A DNA stretch of 55,394 bases, from contig NZ_WBUE01000028.1 in NCBI RefSeq assembly GCF_009026145.1, positions 1 to 55,394 on the forward strand, written 5' to 3'. The notes under the pieces were generated by a model, which made no database searches, was not told the origin of the DNA, and saw nothing but the letters and a program-made list of their open reading frames with translations. Positions 16,796-27,567 of this stretch are shown piece after piece; position 1 is the stretch's first letter, and every line of letters begins with the position of its first letter. The DNA is from Hyphomicrobium sp. GTDB taxonomy: Bacteria > Pseudomonadota > Alphaproteobacteria > Rhizobiales > Hyphomicrobiaceae. A program made the translations under genes and the position numbers.

Positions 16796-19729
16796 TTACT
16801 CTGCGGCAACCAGCGTCTTCTCGGCGATGCGCTTATTCTCGCGCTCGCGCTCCTCCCACTCGTCCTGCCACGCGGAAGGCTGGTTGGACGGCGTCACCTG
16901 CACCGCCGTCACCTTGTACTCGGGGCAGTTGGTGGCCCAGTCCGAGTTCTCGGTGGTGATGACGTTGGCGCCAGAGACCGGGAAGTGGAACGTCGAGTAG
17001 ACGACGCCCGGCGGCACGCGGTCGGTGACCTTGACGCGCATGGTGGTGCCGCCGACGCGGCTCGTCAGCGAGGCCATGGTGCCGTCCTTGATGCCGCGCA
17101 CCTCCGCGTCGCTCGGGTGCATTTCGAGGATGTCCTCCTGGTACCAGACGACGTTGTCGGTGCGCCGCGTCTGGGCGCCGACGTTGTACTGGCTGAGGAT
17201 GCGGCCCGTCGTCAGAATGAGCGGGAAGTTGCGGTTCGAGCGCTCGGGCGTTGCTACGAACTCGGTGAGCATGAACCGCCCCTTGCCGCGCGTGAACTCC
17301 TCGGTATGCATGATAGGCGTGCCTTCCGGCGCCTCGTCGTCGCACGGCCACTGCACGCTGCCCAGCTCGTCGAGCTTCTTGAACGAGATGTTCTTGAAGG
17401 TCGGCGTAACAGACGCGATCTCGTCCATGATCGCCGCCGCAGAAGTGTACATCATGGGGTAGCCCATGGCGGTGGCGAGCCGGCAGACGATCTCCCACTC
17501 GGCCATGCCCTGCTTCTCGCGCATCACCGGACGTACGCGGTTCACGCGCCGCTCGGCGTTGGTGAAGGTGCCGTCCTTCTCCAGGAACGAGGTGCCGGGG
17601 AGGAACACGTGCGCGAAGGCCGCCGTCTCGTTGAGGAACAGGTCCTGCACCACGAGAATCTCCAGCGACTCGAGCGCGTGCGTGACGTGGTTGGTGTTGG
17701 GGTCGGACTGCGCGATATCCTCACCGTGCACGAAGAGGCCCTTGAAGGTGCCGCCCGAGGCTTCGTCGAACATGTTCGGAATGCGCAGGCCCGGCTCCGG
17801 ATCGAGCTTTACCTTCCACTCCTTCTCGAACAGCTTGCGTGTGGCCTCGTTGGACACGTGGCGGTAGCCGGGGAACTCGTGCGGGAACGAACCCATGTCG
17901 CACGAGCCCTGCACGTTGTTCTGGCCGCGCAGCGGGTTCACGCCGACGCCCTCGTGCCCGATGTTGCCGGTGACCATGGCGAGGTTGGCCATGGCCATGA
18001 CGGTGGTCGAGCCCTGGCTGTGCTCGGTGACGCCGAGGCCGTAGTAGATGGCCGCGTTGCCGCCGGTGGCAAACAGCCGGGCGGCGGCGCGGATCTGCTC
18101 GGCCGGCACGCCGGTGATCGGCTCCATGGCCTCCGGGGAGTGCTTCGGGTCCTTGATGAACTTCTCCCAGCGGGCGAAGTCTTCCTTGTCGCAGCGCGCG
18201 GCGATGAAGCTGCGGTCGGTCAGCCCCTCGGTCACGATGACGTGGGTCAGAGCATTGAGCACGGCGACGTTGGTGCTCGGACGCAGCTGCAGATGATAGT
18301 CGGCTTCGATGTGCGGGCTCTTCACGAGGTCGATGCGGCGCGGATCGACGACGATCAGCCGGGCCCCCTCGCGCAGGCGCTTCTTCATGCGCGAGGCGAA
18401 CACCGGATGGCCATCGGTCGGGTTGGCGCCGACGACCATGATCACGTCCGACTTGTCGACGCTCTTGAAGTCCTGCGTGCCGGCCGATTCGCCGAACGTC
18501 TGCTTCAAGCCGTAGCCGGTTGGCGAGTGGCAAACGCGGGCGCAGGTGTCGACGTTGTTGTTGCCGAAGGCGGCGCGCACCATGCGCTGCACGACATAGA
18601 CTTCCTCGTTGGTGGTGCGCGAGGAGGTGATGCCGCCGATCGAGCCGCGGCCGTACTTGGCCTGCACCGCCTTGAAGCGGTCGGCGGCGAACTTGATCGC
18701 CTCGTCCCAGGACACCACGCGCCACGGATCGGTGATCTTCTCGCGGATCATCGGGTCGAGCACGCGGTCCTTGTGCGTGGCATAGCCGAAGGCGAAGCGG
18801 CCCTTAACGCAACTGTGGCCCTCGTTGGCGCCGCCGTCCTTGTAGGGGACCATGCGCACGACGCGCTCGCCCTGCATCTCGGCCTTGAACGAGCAGCCAA
18901 CGCCGCAATAGGCGCAGGTGGTGACGACGCTGTGCTCGGGCTGGCCGTGCTCGACGACCGACTTCTCGATCAGGGTCGCGGTGGGGCAGGCCTGCACGCA
19001 GGCGCCGCACGACACGCACTCGGACTGCAGGAAGTCGTCGTCCATGCTGGCGGCGACGTGCGAGGCGAAGCCGCGGCCGTCGATGGTCAGCGCGAACGTG
19101 CCCTGCACCTCCTCGCAGGCGCGCACGCAGCGCGAGCAGACGATGCACTTCGACGGCTCGAACTGGAAGTAGGGGTTCGACCTGTCCTTCGGCTGCCACA
19201 GCGGGTTGGCTTCGCCGTTCTGGCGCGCGAATACGTGGTTTTCGCCTTCATAGCCGTAGCGCACCTCGCGCAGGCCGACGGCGCCGGCCATGTCCTGCAG
19301 CTCACAGTCGCCGTTGGCGGCACAGGTGAGGCAGTCGAGCGGGTGGTCGGAGATGTAGAGCTCCATCACGCCCTTGCGGATGCGGGCGAGACGGTCGTTC
19401 TGCGTCGTGACCTTGATGCCGGGAGCGACGGGCGTGGTGCACGAGGCCGGGGTGCCTTTGCGGCCCTCGATCTCGACCAGACACAAGCGGCAGGAGCCGA
19501 ACGGATCGAGGCTGTCGGTGGCGCACAGCTTCGGCACCATGATGCCGAGGTCGGCAGCGGCGCGCATGATCGACGTGCCTTCCGGCACCGTCACCTCGCG
19601 CCCGTCGATCTCCAGCGTCACCGTCTTGTTGTTGACGGCATGCACCGCCGGCGTGCCGTAGTCCTTCTCCTTGATGAGCGTCAGGGTCTCGGTTTCGCCC
19701 GTCATGGCGTTGCCTCGCATTTTGTTCAT
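16796..19729 (-). CDS. fdsA: NAD-dependent formate dehydrogenase alpha subunit FdsA
   Basis: The 977-residue catalytic subunit carries, in order, a 2Fe-2S ferredoxin domain (DPFGSCRLCLVEI), a His-Cys cluster region, two 4Fe-4S ferredoxin motifs (CIVCSRCVRACEE and CVSCGACVQACPT), the CAYCGVGC cluster of the molybdopterin domain, and the catalytic CARVCHSPTGYG with molybdenum-ligand Cys400. It oxidises formate to CO2 and passes electrons to the FMN/NAD module. The ATG at 19729 overlaps the fdsB stop as ATGA. The long antisense open frame across it is a codon-bias artefact. Family confidence is very high; the enzyme should be cytoplasmic because no Tat signal is present. Confidence 0.95.
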   Translation of the reverse strand: MNKMRGNAMTGETETLTLIKEKDYGTPAVHAVNNKTVTLEIDGREVTVPEGTSIMRAAADLGIMVPKLCATDSLDPFGSCRLCLVEIEGRKGTPASCTTPVAPGIKVTTQNDRLARIRKGVMELYISDHPLDCLTCAANGDCELQDMAGAVGLREVRYGYEGENHVFARQNGEANPLWQPKDRSNPYFQFEPSKCIVCSRCVRACEEVQGTFALTIDGRGFASHVAASMDDDFLQSECVSCGACVQACPTATLIEKSVVEHGQPEHSVVTTCAYCGVGCSFKAEMQGERVVRMVPYKDGGANEGHSCVKGRFAFGYATHKDRVLDPMIREKITDPWRVVSWDEAIKFAADRFKAVQAKYGRGSIGGITSSRTTNEEVYVVQRMVRAAFGNNNVDTCARVCHSPTGYGLKQTFGESAGTQDFKSVDKSDVIMVVGANPTDGHPVFASRMKKRLREGARLIVVDPRRIDLVKSPHIEADYHLQLRPSTNVAVLNALTHVIVTEGLTDRSFIAARCDKEDFARWEKFIKDPKHSPEAMEPITGVPAEQIRAAARLFATGGNAAIYYGLGVTEHSQGSTTVMAMANLAMVTGNIGHEGVGVNPLRGQNNVQGSCDMGSFPHEFPGYRHVSNEATRKLFEKEWKVKLDPEPGLRIPNMFDEASGGTFKGLFVHGEDIAQSDPNTNHVTHALESLEILVVQDLFLNETAAFAHVFLPGTSFLEKDGTFTNAERRVNRVRPVMREKQGMAEWEIVCRLATAMGYPMMYTSAAAIMDEIASVTPTFKNISFKKLDELGSVQWPCDDEAPEGTPIMHTEEFTRGKGRFMLTEFVATPERSNRNFPLILTTGRILSQYNVGAQTRRTDNVVWYQEDILEMHPSDAEVRGIKDGTMASLTSRVGGTTMRVKVTDRVPPGVVYSTFHFPVSGANVITTENSDWATNCPEYKVTAVQVTPSNQPSAWQDEWEERERENKRIAEKTLVAAE

Positions 19730-21279
19730 TCGGCCGCCTCGGCCCGCACCGGGCGGTGAAAATCTTCAGGGAAGTGACGCAGCGCGCTCATCACCGGCAT
19801 GGGAGTCAACCCGCCCATGGCGCACAAAGATCCGTCGGTCATGGTGTTGCAGAGATCCTCGAGGACCTCGACGTTCTGCTCGCGGTCGATGCCGGTGATG
19901 ATGCGGTCGATGGTCTCGACACCGCGCACCGAGCCGATGCGGCAGGGCGTGCATTTTCCGCACGACTCGATGGCGCAGAACTCCATGGCGAAGCGCGCCA
20001 TCTGCGCCATGTCCACCGTGTCGTCGAACACGACGATACCGCCGTGGCCAACCATGGCGTCGACTTTGGCGAATGCCTCGTAGTCCATTTCGGTATCGAG
20101 CTTGTCGTTGGGCAGATAGGCGCCGAGCGGGCCGCCGAACTGCACGGCGCGCAGCGGGCGTCCCGACAGCGTGCCGCCGCCGAAGTCCTCGATGAGCTCG
20201 CGTGCGGTGACGCCGAACGCTTTCTCGACCAAGCCGCCCTGCTTGATGTTGCCGGCGAGCTGAAAAGCGAGCGTGCCGCGCGATCTGCCGACGCCGAAAT
20301 CGCGGTAGAATTCGCCGCCCTTGGCGAGAATGATGGGTACCGAGGCGAGGCTCAGCACGTTGTTGATGACCGTCGGTTTGCCGAACAGGCCCTCGAGCGC
20401 CGGCAGCGGCGGCTTGTAGCGCACCAGCCCGCGACGTCCCTCGAGGCTTTCCAGCATCGAGGTTTCCTCGCCGCAGATGTAGGCGCCGGCGCCCATGCGC
20501 ACGTAGAGCTCGAAATCGTGCGGCGAGCCCTGAATGGTGCGCCCCAGCCAGTTGGCGCTGGTGGCGATGCGGATCGCCTCGCGCAGCGTGGCCACCGCAT
20601 GCGGGTACTCGGAGCGGACGTAGATGTAGCCCTTGGTGGCGCCGACGGCGATGCCGGCGATGGTCATGCCCTCGATGAGGCAGTAGGGATCGCCTTCCAT
20701 CAGCATGCGGTCGGCGAAGGTGCCGCTGTCGCCCTCGTCGGCGTTGCAGCAGATGTACTTCTGATCGGCCTTGGCGTCGTGGACCGTCTTCCACTTGATG
20801 CCGGTGGGGAAGCCGGCGCCGCCGCGCCCGCGCAAGCCAGAGGTCGTCACCTCGCTGACGATGTCTAGCGGCGCCATGGTGAGCGCATTGGTGAGGCCCT
20901 CGAAGCCCCCGTTAGCGACATAGTCGTCGATCGATAGCGGATCGGTGAGGCCGCAGCGCGCGAACGTCAGCCGCTCCTGGTTCTTGAAGTAGGGAATTTC
21001 TTCTGTGAGGCCATGCGAGAGCTTGTGCTTCTCGCCCTTGAGGAGATTGGCCTTGAAAAGGCCAGGGACATCCGCGGGTTTGACAGGGCCGTAAGCGATG
21101 CGGCCGTTCGCCGTTTCGACCTCGACCAGCGGCTCCAGCCACAGCATGCCGCGCGAGCCGTTGCGGACGATTTCCACCTTGGCGTTGCGCTTCTTGGCCT
21201 CGGCGGCGATCGCTTTGGCGACGGCATCGGCGCCCATTGACAGCGCGGCCGCATCGCGAGGGACGAAGACCTTCGTCAT
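19726..21279 (-). CDS. fdsB: Formate dehydrogenase beta subunit FdsB (NuoF-like)
   Basis: This 517-residue protein has an N-terminal thioredoxin-like region, then a NuoF-type core: LRGRGGAGFPTGIKW for NADH/FMN, GAYICGEETSMLESLEG for FMN, and the 4Fe-4S motif SCGKCTPCRIG. It takes electrons from FdsA through iron-sulfur clusters and reduces NAD+ at FMN. The ATG at 21279 overlaps the fdsG stop by 4 bases and its own stop overlaps fdsA likewise, so the three core subunits are translationally coupled. Confidence 0.95.
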   Translation of the reverse strand: MTKVFVPRDAAALSMGADAVAKAIAAEAKKRNAKVEIVRNGSRGMLWLEPLVEVETANGRIAYGPVKPADVPGLFKANLLKGEKHKLSHGLTEEIPYFKNQERLTFARCGLTDPLSIDDYVANGGFEGLTNALTMAPLDIVSEVTTSGLRGRGGAGFPTGIKWKTVHDAKADQKYICCNADEGDSGTFADRMLMEGDPYCLIEGMTIAGIAVGATKGYIYVRSEYPHAVATLREAIRIATSANWLGRTIQGSPHDFELYVRMGAGAYICGEETSMLESLEGRRGLVRYKPPLPALEGLFGKPTVINNVLSLASVPIILAKGGEFYRDFGVGRSRGTLAFQLAGNIKQGGLVEKAFGVTARELIEDFGGGTLSGRPLRAVQFGGPLGAYLPNDKLDTEMDYEAFAKVDAMVGHGGIVVFDDTVDMAQMARFAMEFCAIESCGKCTPCRIGSVRGVETIDRIITGIDREQNVEVLEDLCNTMTDGSLCAMGGLTPMPVMSALRHFPEDFHRPVRAEAAE

Positions 21280-21785
21280 GCGCCGGCTCCGCGATCGAGA
21301 TCAGATATGATGCTGTCGAAGCGCTCCTTGTCGACGCAGCCATAGAGCTCGCCGTCGATCATCATGGCCGGCGACAGGGCGCAGTTGCCGAGGCAGTAAA
21401 CTGCTTCGAGGCTGAACTGCCCGTCGGCGGTGGTCTCGCCGAACTTCACGCGCAGCTTCTCCTCGGCGTGGCGACAGAGGTTCTGGGTGTGCATGGCCTG
21501 GCAGGCCTCGGCGCGGCAAATCTTGATGGTGTGGCGCCCGCCCGGGGTGCGGCGGAACTCATGATAGAAAGTCAGAACGCCGTAGACCTCCGCGCGCGAC
21601 CGGTTGAGGGCGTTGGCGATGACCGGGAGCGTTTCCTCGGGCACGTAGCCCAGCTCGTGCTGCAGATCATGGAAGATCTCCAGGAGCTCATCGGGACGAT
21701 TGCCGCGCGCCTCGCAGATGGCGCGCGCACGCGCCTCGCTTCCGGCGGGTACTTGGGTGATGATATCTTGAAGTGGTTTTGACAT
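21276..21785 (-). CDS. fdsG: Formate dehydrogenase gamma subunit FdsG (NuoE-like)
   Basis: The 169-residue NuoE-like subunit has the 2Fe-2S ligands in CRAEAC and CLGNCA, the usual C-x4-C and C-x3-C spacing, after the helical N-terminal segment (LEIFHDLQHELGYVP). It is the first gene of the operon and, with FdsB, forms the diaphorase part of the complex. The promoter must lie in the 130 bases between it and the LysR gene, where a small dyad is present at 21863-21878. Confidence 0.94.
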   Translation of the reverse strand: MSKPLQDIITQVPAGSEARARAICEARGNRPDELLEIFHDLQHELGYVPEETLPVIANALNRSRAEVYGVLTFYHEFRRTPGGRHTIKICRAEACQAMHTQNLCRHAEEKLRVKFGETTADGQFSLEAVYCLGNCALSPAMMIDGELYGCVDKERFDSIISDLDRGAGA

Positions 21786-21862
21786 TTACGTGTGCCTCGG
21801 CGGCCTCAGCTGGGGCAAACCGTCTTCTCTCAACTTGCGTACGGCGGATCAAATAGGCCCTT

Positions 21863-21878
21863 TCAATGTGCCAATTGA
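21863..21878. promoter_or_regulatory. Candidate operator dyad upstream of the fds operon
   Basis: TCAAT-N6-ATTGA forms a perfect dyad about 80 bases before the fdsG start and downstream of the lysR gene, in the position where LysR-type regulators usually bind. The arms are short, the spacing is not the textbook T-N11-A, and no clear -35/-10 pair was identified. Confidence 0.3.
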
Positions 21879-21915
21879 GCGGGCCAATGCTGCATCGCAC
21901 AATGAAGGAGCCGGA

Positions 21916-22836
21916 TTACGCGTCGACGCGCTCGTCGAACGTCACCGGCGTCAACAAGGCGGCGGTCTCACGGAGCGCCTCGATGAGCGGCGACAGCGGA
22001 TCGCGAGCGGCAACCACCAGTCCGACGCTGTGCTCCACCGTCGGGGCGTCGAGAGGAATGGCCTTCACTCCCGACATGCTTCCCAGCACGTCAGATATGT
22101 ATTGGGGCATGATGCTTGCTAGCCCCATCAGCCGCACATTCGAACACAAATTGATGACGGAATTTGTCTCCAGTCGCGGACTCGGATGGCATTTCGCCGT
22201 TTCAAAGGCGCGATCGATTATGCGCCGGTTCTGCATATTGGGGGTCAAGAGGCACAGCGGCTCGTCGGCGGCCTCCTGCCATGTCACCGAGGCGCGGTTG
22301 GCGAGCGGGTGCGTTTCGGGAACGAACAGGCAGTAGCGCTCGACATAGAGCGGTGTGGCCAGCAGGCCGTCGATCGGCTCATTGTCGAGATAAGTTATGC
22401 CGACGTCGATCGAGAAATCGGCCAGCGCGCGCAGAATCTCCTCCGAGCTCTGCGACAGCACGGTGAAGTCGATGCCGGGATGAATGACGCGGATCTTCTT
22501 GGTAAGCAGAGGGATCATGGGCAGCGCGGAAGGTATGCCTCCCAGCACCAGCCTGCCCGAAAGACCGCTGTCGTGATCCTTGAGGTGTCCCAGCTCCTCC
22601 TGCATCGACTGCCAGTTCTTGAGGATTACGTGCGCCCACTTGAGCACGCGCTCGCCTTCGGGAGTCAGCCCGCGGTAGCGCTGTCCGCGTTCGACGATAG
22701 GCACCTCGAGCTCGAGCTCGAGCTGGCGGATGCGCCCCGAGAGGGTCGGCTGGGTGACGTTGCAGGCGGCCGCGGCCCGCGTGAAGTGCTTCTCGCGGGC
22801 GAGCGCGGCGAGGTACTGGAGTTGTCGGATGTCCAT
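21916..22836 (-). CDS. LysR-family regulator of the formate dehydrogenase operon
   Basis: The 306-residue protein has the LysR winged helix-turn-helix at its N-terminus (LQYLAALAREKHFTRAAAAC, VTQPTLSGRIRQLE) and a LysR substrate-binding domain. It sits immediately upstream of fdsG in the same orientation, the place and type of the FdsR regulators known from Cupriavidus-like fds loci. It is likely to sense formate or redox state and control fdsGBA-fdhD-fdsD, but the ligand is inferred from position alone. The sequence ERGQRYRGLTPEGERVLKWA is typical of this subgroup. Confidence 0.88.
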   Translation of the reverse strand: MDIRQLQYLAALAREKHFTRAAAACNVTQPTLSGRIRQLELELEVPIVERGQRYRGLTPEGERVLKWAHVILKNWQSMQEELGHLKDHDSGLSGRLVLGGIPSALPMIPLLTKKIRVIHPGIDFTVLSQSSEEILRALADFSIDVGITYLDNEPIDGLLATPLYVERYCLFVPETHPLANRASVTWQEAADEPLCLLTPNMQNRRIIDRAFETAKCHPSPRLETNSVINLCSNVRLMGLASIMPQYISDVLGSMSGVKAIPLDAPTVEHSVGLVVAARDPLSPLIEALRETAALLTPVTFDERVDA

Positions 22837-23268
22837 CGTGCCCCTCCCGAGGCAGCGGCCGTCGCTCTTGTGGGACAGCGCGCTTTAAGAAGTCCAGGCC
22901 GCCGCGTCCTGAGCCAGCCTCGCCGATGCCACGATCATCGATCCAACGTGGGCGAAAGGCAATCTGGACGCGGGTTTCTCCGCTGCTTTCAAACGCCGAT
23001 TTGGCGCCATGTTATTGCCTTGGAGCGCTTTAATATTTCACCTTGAACGAAGCGGACACCGCCGCGGCATCGACCGTGCGGGAGCGGGGCAGAGCTCTCC
23101 TCGGGCGTCCCGACTTCGTCGGCGGAGCAGGCCAAGACCATATGGTCGTAAAAAAGCCTGCGAGCAACTCAGGGTGGGTGAGACTCGACAAGTCCCCCAT
23201 GTGCTAAATCAGCAGGCGAACCTTCGGGTCGCCTCGTAGCCGGCCGCTGCGGTCGGGGGGTACAGCGT
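22837..23268. other. 432-base intergenic region with a stable UUCG hairpin
   Basis: No coding sequence with family features was found. The right part, in front of the gene at 23269, contains the hairpin AGGCGAACC-TTCG-GGTCGCCT (23214-23234), whose stem has one bulged base and an extra-stable C(UUCG)G tetraloop. No T-run follows it, so it is not a classical terminator. The hairpin may belong to a 5' leader or small RNA. The left part would hold the lysR promoter; none was clear. Confidence 0.4.
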
Positions 23269-24051
23269 ATGAACGCATACGAAAGCGCGCGCCTTTTGGT
23301 CATGCTGGCGGCAACGGGCCTCGTCTCGTCAGCCGGAGCCATGGAGTTGAGCCAGTCTTCCGCTCCCGCCTCGGCAGAGGCACCCGGGTTCTCCCTGCCT
23401 GCATTCCTCGATGGGGCGCGCCTGCCCGATCTGCAGGAAGCATGGCGTGCCCACTTTGGCTTCGCCGGCGAGCCAACCGCCGCTCCGTCAGTCGAGCCGG
23501 CTGCCGCCCCCGCCGCTCCGACGGACGATGCCAACTTGGAGGCGGCGCGCCAGACGCTCAGCCGCGCCGAGCAGCTCGACCGCGAGGCTGCCGCCGTCCG
23601 CGAGCGCGCCGAGGAGCTGAGCCGCCGCTTCGGTGCCGATGCCAGCGACACCGCCCCTTCGAACTCGCCAGCGTCCGCTGCTCCGGCCGAAACGGCTTCG
23701 ATCGGCAGCAGCAACGCGGCCGATGCGGCGGCGCCGGTCACCGAGCAGGTGCTGGCACCGGCTGGCGACGAAGCCGCCATGGTTGATCAAGCTCCGGTTC
23801 CGGCGAATCCGGTAGCCAAGGCGTCCGCGGCAACCGACGATGCGCCGGTCATCGAGGACATGGCGACAAAGCCGGCAAAGCGCGCCAAGAGCGAGCCTGC
23901 GCCGGCGGGTCGAGCTGTGCAGAGCGCGGCTCGTAAGGCGGCACCAGTTGTCAGTGATTTCTTGAATGTGGATCCGGCAGCTCCCAAGCCCGAGGCCGAT
24001 CCGATGATGCCGACGGAATTGCGCGCCTTCGGCTGGAACGCGCAACCTTAA
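23269..24051 (+). CDS. Exported Ala/Pro-rich protein of unknown function
   Basis: The 260-residue product starts with a likely signal peptide (LLVMLAATGLVSSAGA), followed by an Ala/Pro/Ser/Glu-rich region with one short amphipathic helix of alternating Arg/Glu (about residues 90-120) and no recognised domain. Composition suggests a mostly disordered periplasmic protein. GGGGGG precedes the ATG. It converges on groEL with a bidirectional-looking terminator between them. I cannot assign a function; weakly conserved proteins of this type are common in Rhizobiales. Confidence 0.6.
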   Translation: MNAYESARLLVMLAATGLVSSAGAMELSQSSAPASAEAPGFSLPAFLDGARLPDLQEAWRAHFGFAGEPTAAPSVEPAAAPAAPTDDANLEAARQTLSRAEQLDREAAAVRERAEELSRRFGADASDTAPSNSPASAAPAETASIGSSNAADAAAPVTEQVLAPAGDEAAMVDQAPVPANPVAKASAATDDAPVIEDMATKPAKRAKSEPAPAGRAVQSAARKAAPVVSDFLNVDPAAPKPEADPMMPTELRAFGWNAQP

Positions 24052-24073
24052 GACCAGCTAGGCGGCACGCAAC

Positions 24074-24109
24074 AAAAAAAAGCCGCCCGCTGGGTGCAGC
24101 GGGCGGCTT
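24074..24109 (-). terminator. Rho-independent terminator of groESL
   Basis: A 12-bp perfect stem, AAGCCGCCCGCT (24080-24091) with AGCGGGCGGCTT (24098-24109), has a 6-base loop. Read on the minus strand it is followed by a run of eight T, a strong intrinsic terminator 25 bases after the groEL stop. It may also stop the converging plus-strand gene. Confidence 0.88.
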
Positions 24110-24133
24110 CGTTTTGCGCCGAGCGAGCGCGGA

Positions 24134-25901
<1,768 letters not shown>

Positions 25902-25907
25902 TTTCGC

Positions 25908-26198
25908 TTACTTCTCCAGGACGCCCATCACGTCGCTCTCCTTCATGATAAGCAGCTCCTGTCCGTCGATCTTCACCTCGGTGCCGCTCCACTTGCCGAA
26001 CAGAACCTTGTCGCCCTTCTTCAGCTCGATCGCGATCAGCTTGCCACTCTCGTCGCGGCTGCCTGGGCCGACGGCCACAACCTCGCCCTGCTGCGGCTTC
26101 TCGGCGGCCGTGTCGGGGATGATGATGCCGCCGGACGTCTTGGTCTCGCTGTCGACGCGCTTGACGACGACGCGGTCATGCAAAGGACGGAACTTCAT
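25908..26198 (-). CDS. groES: Co-chaperonin GroES
   Basis: The 96-residue protein matches GroES over its whole length: [12 protein letters not shown] at the N-terminus, the mobile loop [15 protein letters not shown], and the C-terminal strand [16 protein letters not shown]. It caps GroEL during folding. It is the first gene of the operon, with a promoter at 26299-26328 and a CIRCE element at 26262-26288 in its leader. Confidence 0.97.
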   Translation of the reverse strand: MKFRPLHDRVVVKRVDSETKTSGGIIIPDTAAEKPQQGEVVAVGPGSRDESGKLIAIELKKGDKVLFGKWSGTEVKIDGQELLIMKESDVMGVLEK

Positions 26199-26261
26199 GG
26201 GAAATATCGCTCCAGATGGCGGGCTCGGCCGTGCGTGGCCGGTGTCTGTCGATGAGATGCG

Positions 26262-26288
26262 CTGGCACTATCCCGCTGAGAGTGCCAA
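26262..26288. promoter_or_regulatory. CIRCE element (HrcA operator) of groESL
   Basis: CTGGCACTA-N9-GAGTGCCAA matches the CIRCE consensus (TTGGCACTC-N9-GAGTGCCAA) with a perfect right arm and two changes in the left arm. It lies about 60-90 bases before the groES start and just downstream of the predicted promoter, the normal place for HrcA repression relieved by heat. Confidence 0.88.
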
Positions 26289-26298
26289 TCGCGCCGAG

Positions 26299-26328
26299 GT
26301 GATACGCGCGCCCGGGGGCGGCTGTCAA
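26299..26328 (-). promoter_or_regulatory. groESL promoter
   Basis: On the minus strand TTGACA (26328-26323) is followed after 18 bases by TATCAC (26304-26299). Transcription would begin at about 26290, right at the CIRCE element. The CTTGACA box would also suit RpoH; the -10 region does not discriminate clearly. Confidence 0.6.
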
Positions 26329-26422
26329 GGAACGCGCTGCCCGGCCGAGACGCGTGTTTGCCATACCGGCAACATGGCGAACGAGGCGTTAATTTCAACG
26401 GCGCCCGGCGCGCTTATGGGCA

Positions 26423-27565
26423 ATGGCCGTGATTGAGCCGAGCCCATCGACCTTCTCCCGCATGGAGGCCTGGCCGCGCTTGCGCCAGGCTATCCAGACC
26501 ACGATCGCGGCCTGCATCTCTTACTTGATCGCCGATGCCGCCGGCCTGCCGCAGGGCTTCTGGGCGGTGATGACGGCGATTCTTGTCACCCAGGCCAACG
26601 TCGGCGCTTCGCTTGGACTTGCCGCCGATCGGCTGATGGGAAGCATGTTGGGCGTGGTGGTCGGCGGTGGGGTGGCACTGGCGCTGGCCGACATGCACGA
26701 GCTCAAATTTGCCGGCCTTGCCGTAACGGTGCTGGTGCTCGCCTTCTTCGCGGCCCGGCGCCCGGCGCTACGCATTGCTTGCGTTACAGCCGCGATCGTG
26801 ATCCTCGGTGATCCGCAACTTGGTCCACCGATCGCCTCGGCCGAAAACCGCATGCTCGAGGTGGCCATCGGCACCGTCGTCGCCATTGCCACGACGTTGA
26901 TCGTGTTCCCCTCGCGCGCTGGGCCCGCGTTTGCCGAGCACGTGACGCGCACGCTGGAGCCATTGTTCGAGGTACTGCGCGAAGTGCTCGCCGCTGGGCT
27001 CGGGCAATCGCATGATGCGGTCGCCATCGGTGCGCAGGCCGCGCGCGTCAGAGCTGCCTTCGCTGCCGGTGACACCTTGGCCCGTGAAGCGCGGCTGGAG
27101 GTTGCCGGCTTTCTCGCCGATTCCCCAGATCCCGAGGCGATGCTGCGCGCGCTACGCCGCCTGTGGCATACGGAAATCATGTTGCTGCGCGCCGTCTCGC
27201 AACCCTTGCCGGAACGGGCCGTGACGAAGTTGGGACCCGCCATCGAGGCATTGCGCGGCGCTATCGACGGTGTGGCGAAGCAGCTGGGGGAGCCGGCGAC
27301 GGCATACGCCGCCCCTGATTTATCGGCGGTCGAGATTGCACTTGCCGCCATCGAGCAGCAAATGGAGGAGATGCGGGCGCATGGCGAAACGCGCAAGCTC
27401 TCCATGGACGAAGTCATCCGGCTGATGGCCTTCGACTTCGCGCTCGGGCAACTGCGCTTGAACCTCCGCGATCTCGCCGAGCGGGCGCCGGAACTCGCCG
27501 CCTTCGCCGGCTCGACCTATCCGTTGTTGCGCCGGCTGCAGGGCCTTACGGCAAGATGGACGTAG
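26423..27565 (+). CDS. FUSC-family inner-membrane protein
   Basis: The 380-residue protein has a FUSC/aromatic-acid-exporter-like N-terminal half with about six helices (residues about 30-165; QGFWAVMTAILVTQANVGAS is characteristic) and a soluble helical C-terminal half. YccS/AaeB relatives are proton-driven exporters of aromatic acids or other small molecules. This one is about half the size of AaeB and has a single transmembrane block, so it may work as a dimer. It is divergent from groES and converges on the GYD gene with 2 bases between stops. Substrate unknown. Confidence 0.75.
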   Translation: MAVIEPSPSTFSRMEAWPRLRQAIQTTIAACISYLIADAAGLPQGFWAVMTAILVTQANVGASLGLAADRLMGSMLGVVVGGGVALALADMHELKFAGLAVTVLVLAFFAARRPALRIACVTAAIVILGDPQLGPPIASAENRMLEVAIGTVVAIATTLIVFPSRAGPAFAEHVTRTLEPLFEVLREVLAAGLGQSHDAVAIGAQAARVRAAFAAGDTLAREARLEVAGFLADSPDPEAMLRALRRLWHTEIMLLRAVSQPLPERAVTKLGPAIEALRGAIDGVAKQLGEPATAYAAPDLSAVEIALAAIEQQMEEMRAHGETRKLSMDEVIRLMAFDFALGQLRLNLRDLAERAPELAAFAGSTYPLLRRLQGLTARWT

Positions 27566-27567
27566 CC

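Noticed and set aside
16784..19759. A 991-codon plus-strand open frame opposite fdsA
   Set aside because: It is the antisense of an unmistakable formate dehydrogenase subunit. High GC and codon bias keep the opposite frame open; the translation has no family-like sequence.
21841..21885. A sigma-54 promoter in front of fdsG
   Set aside because: TTGGCAC occurs on the minus strand, but the second element (TTGC at the right spacing) is missing.
23164..23260. A tRNA-Ser-like sequence before the gene at 23269
   Set aside because: TGCTAAATC resembles an anticodon loop, but the D arm, the T loop GTTCGAATC and an acceptor stem are absent.
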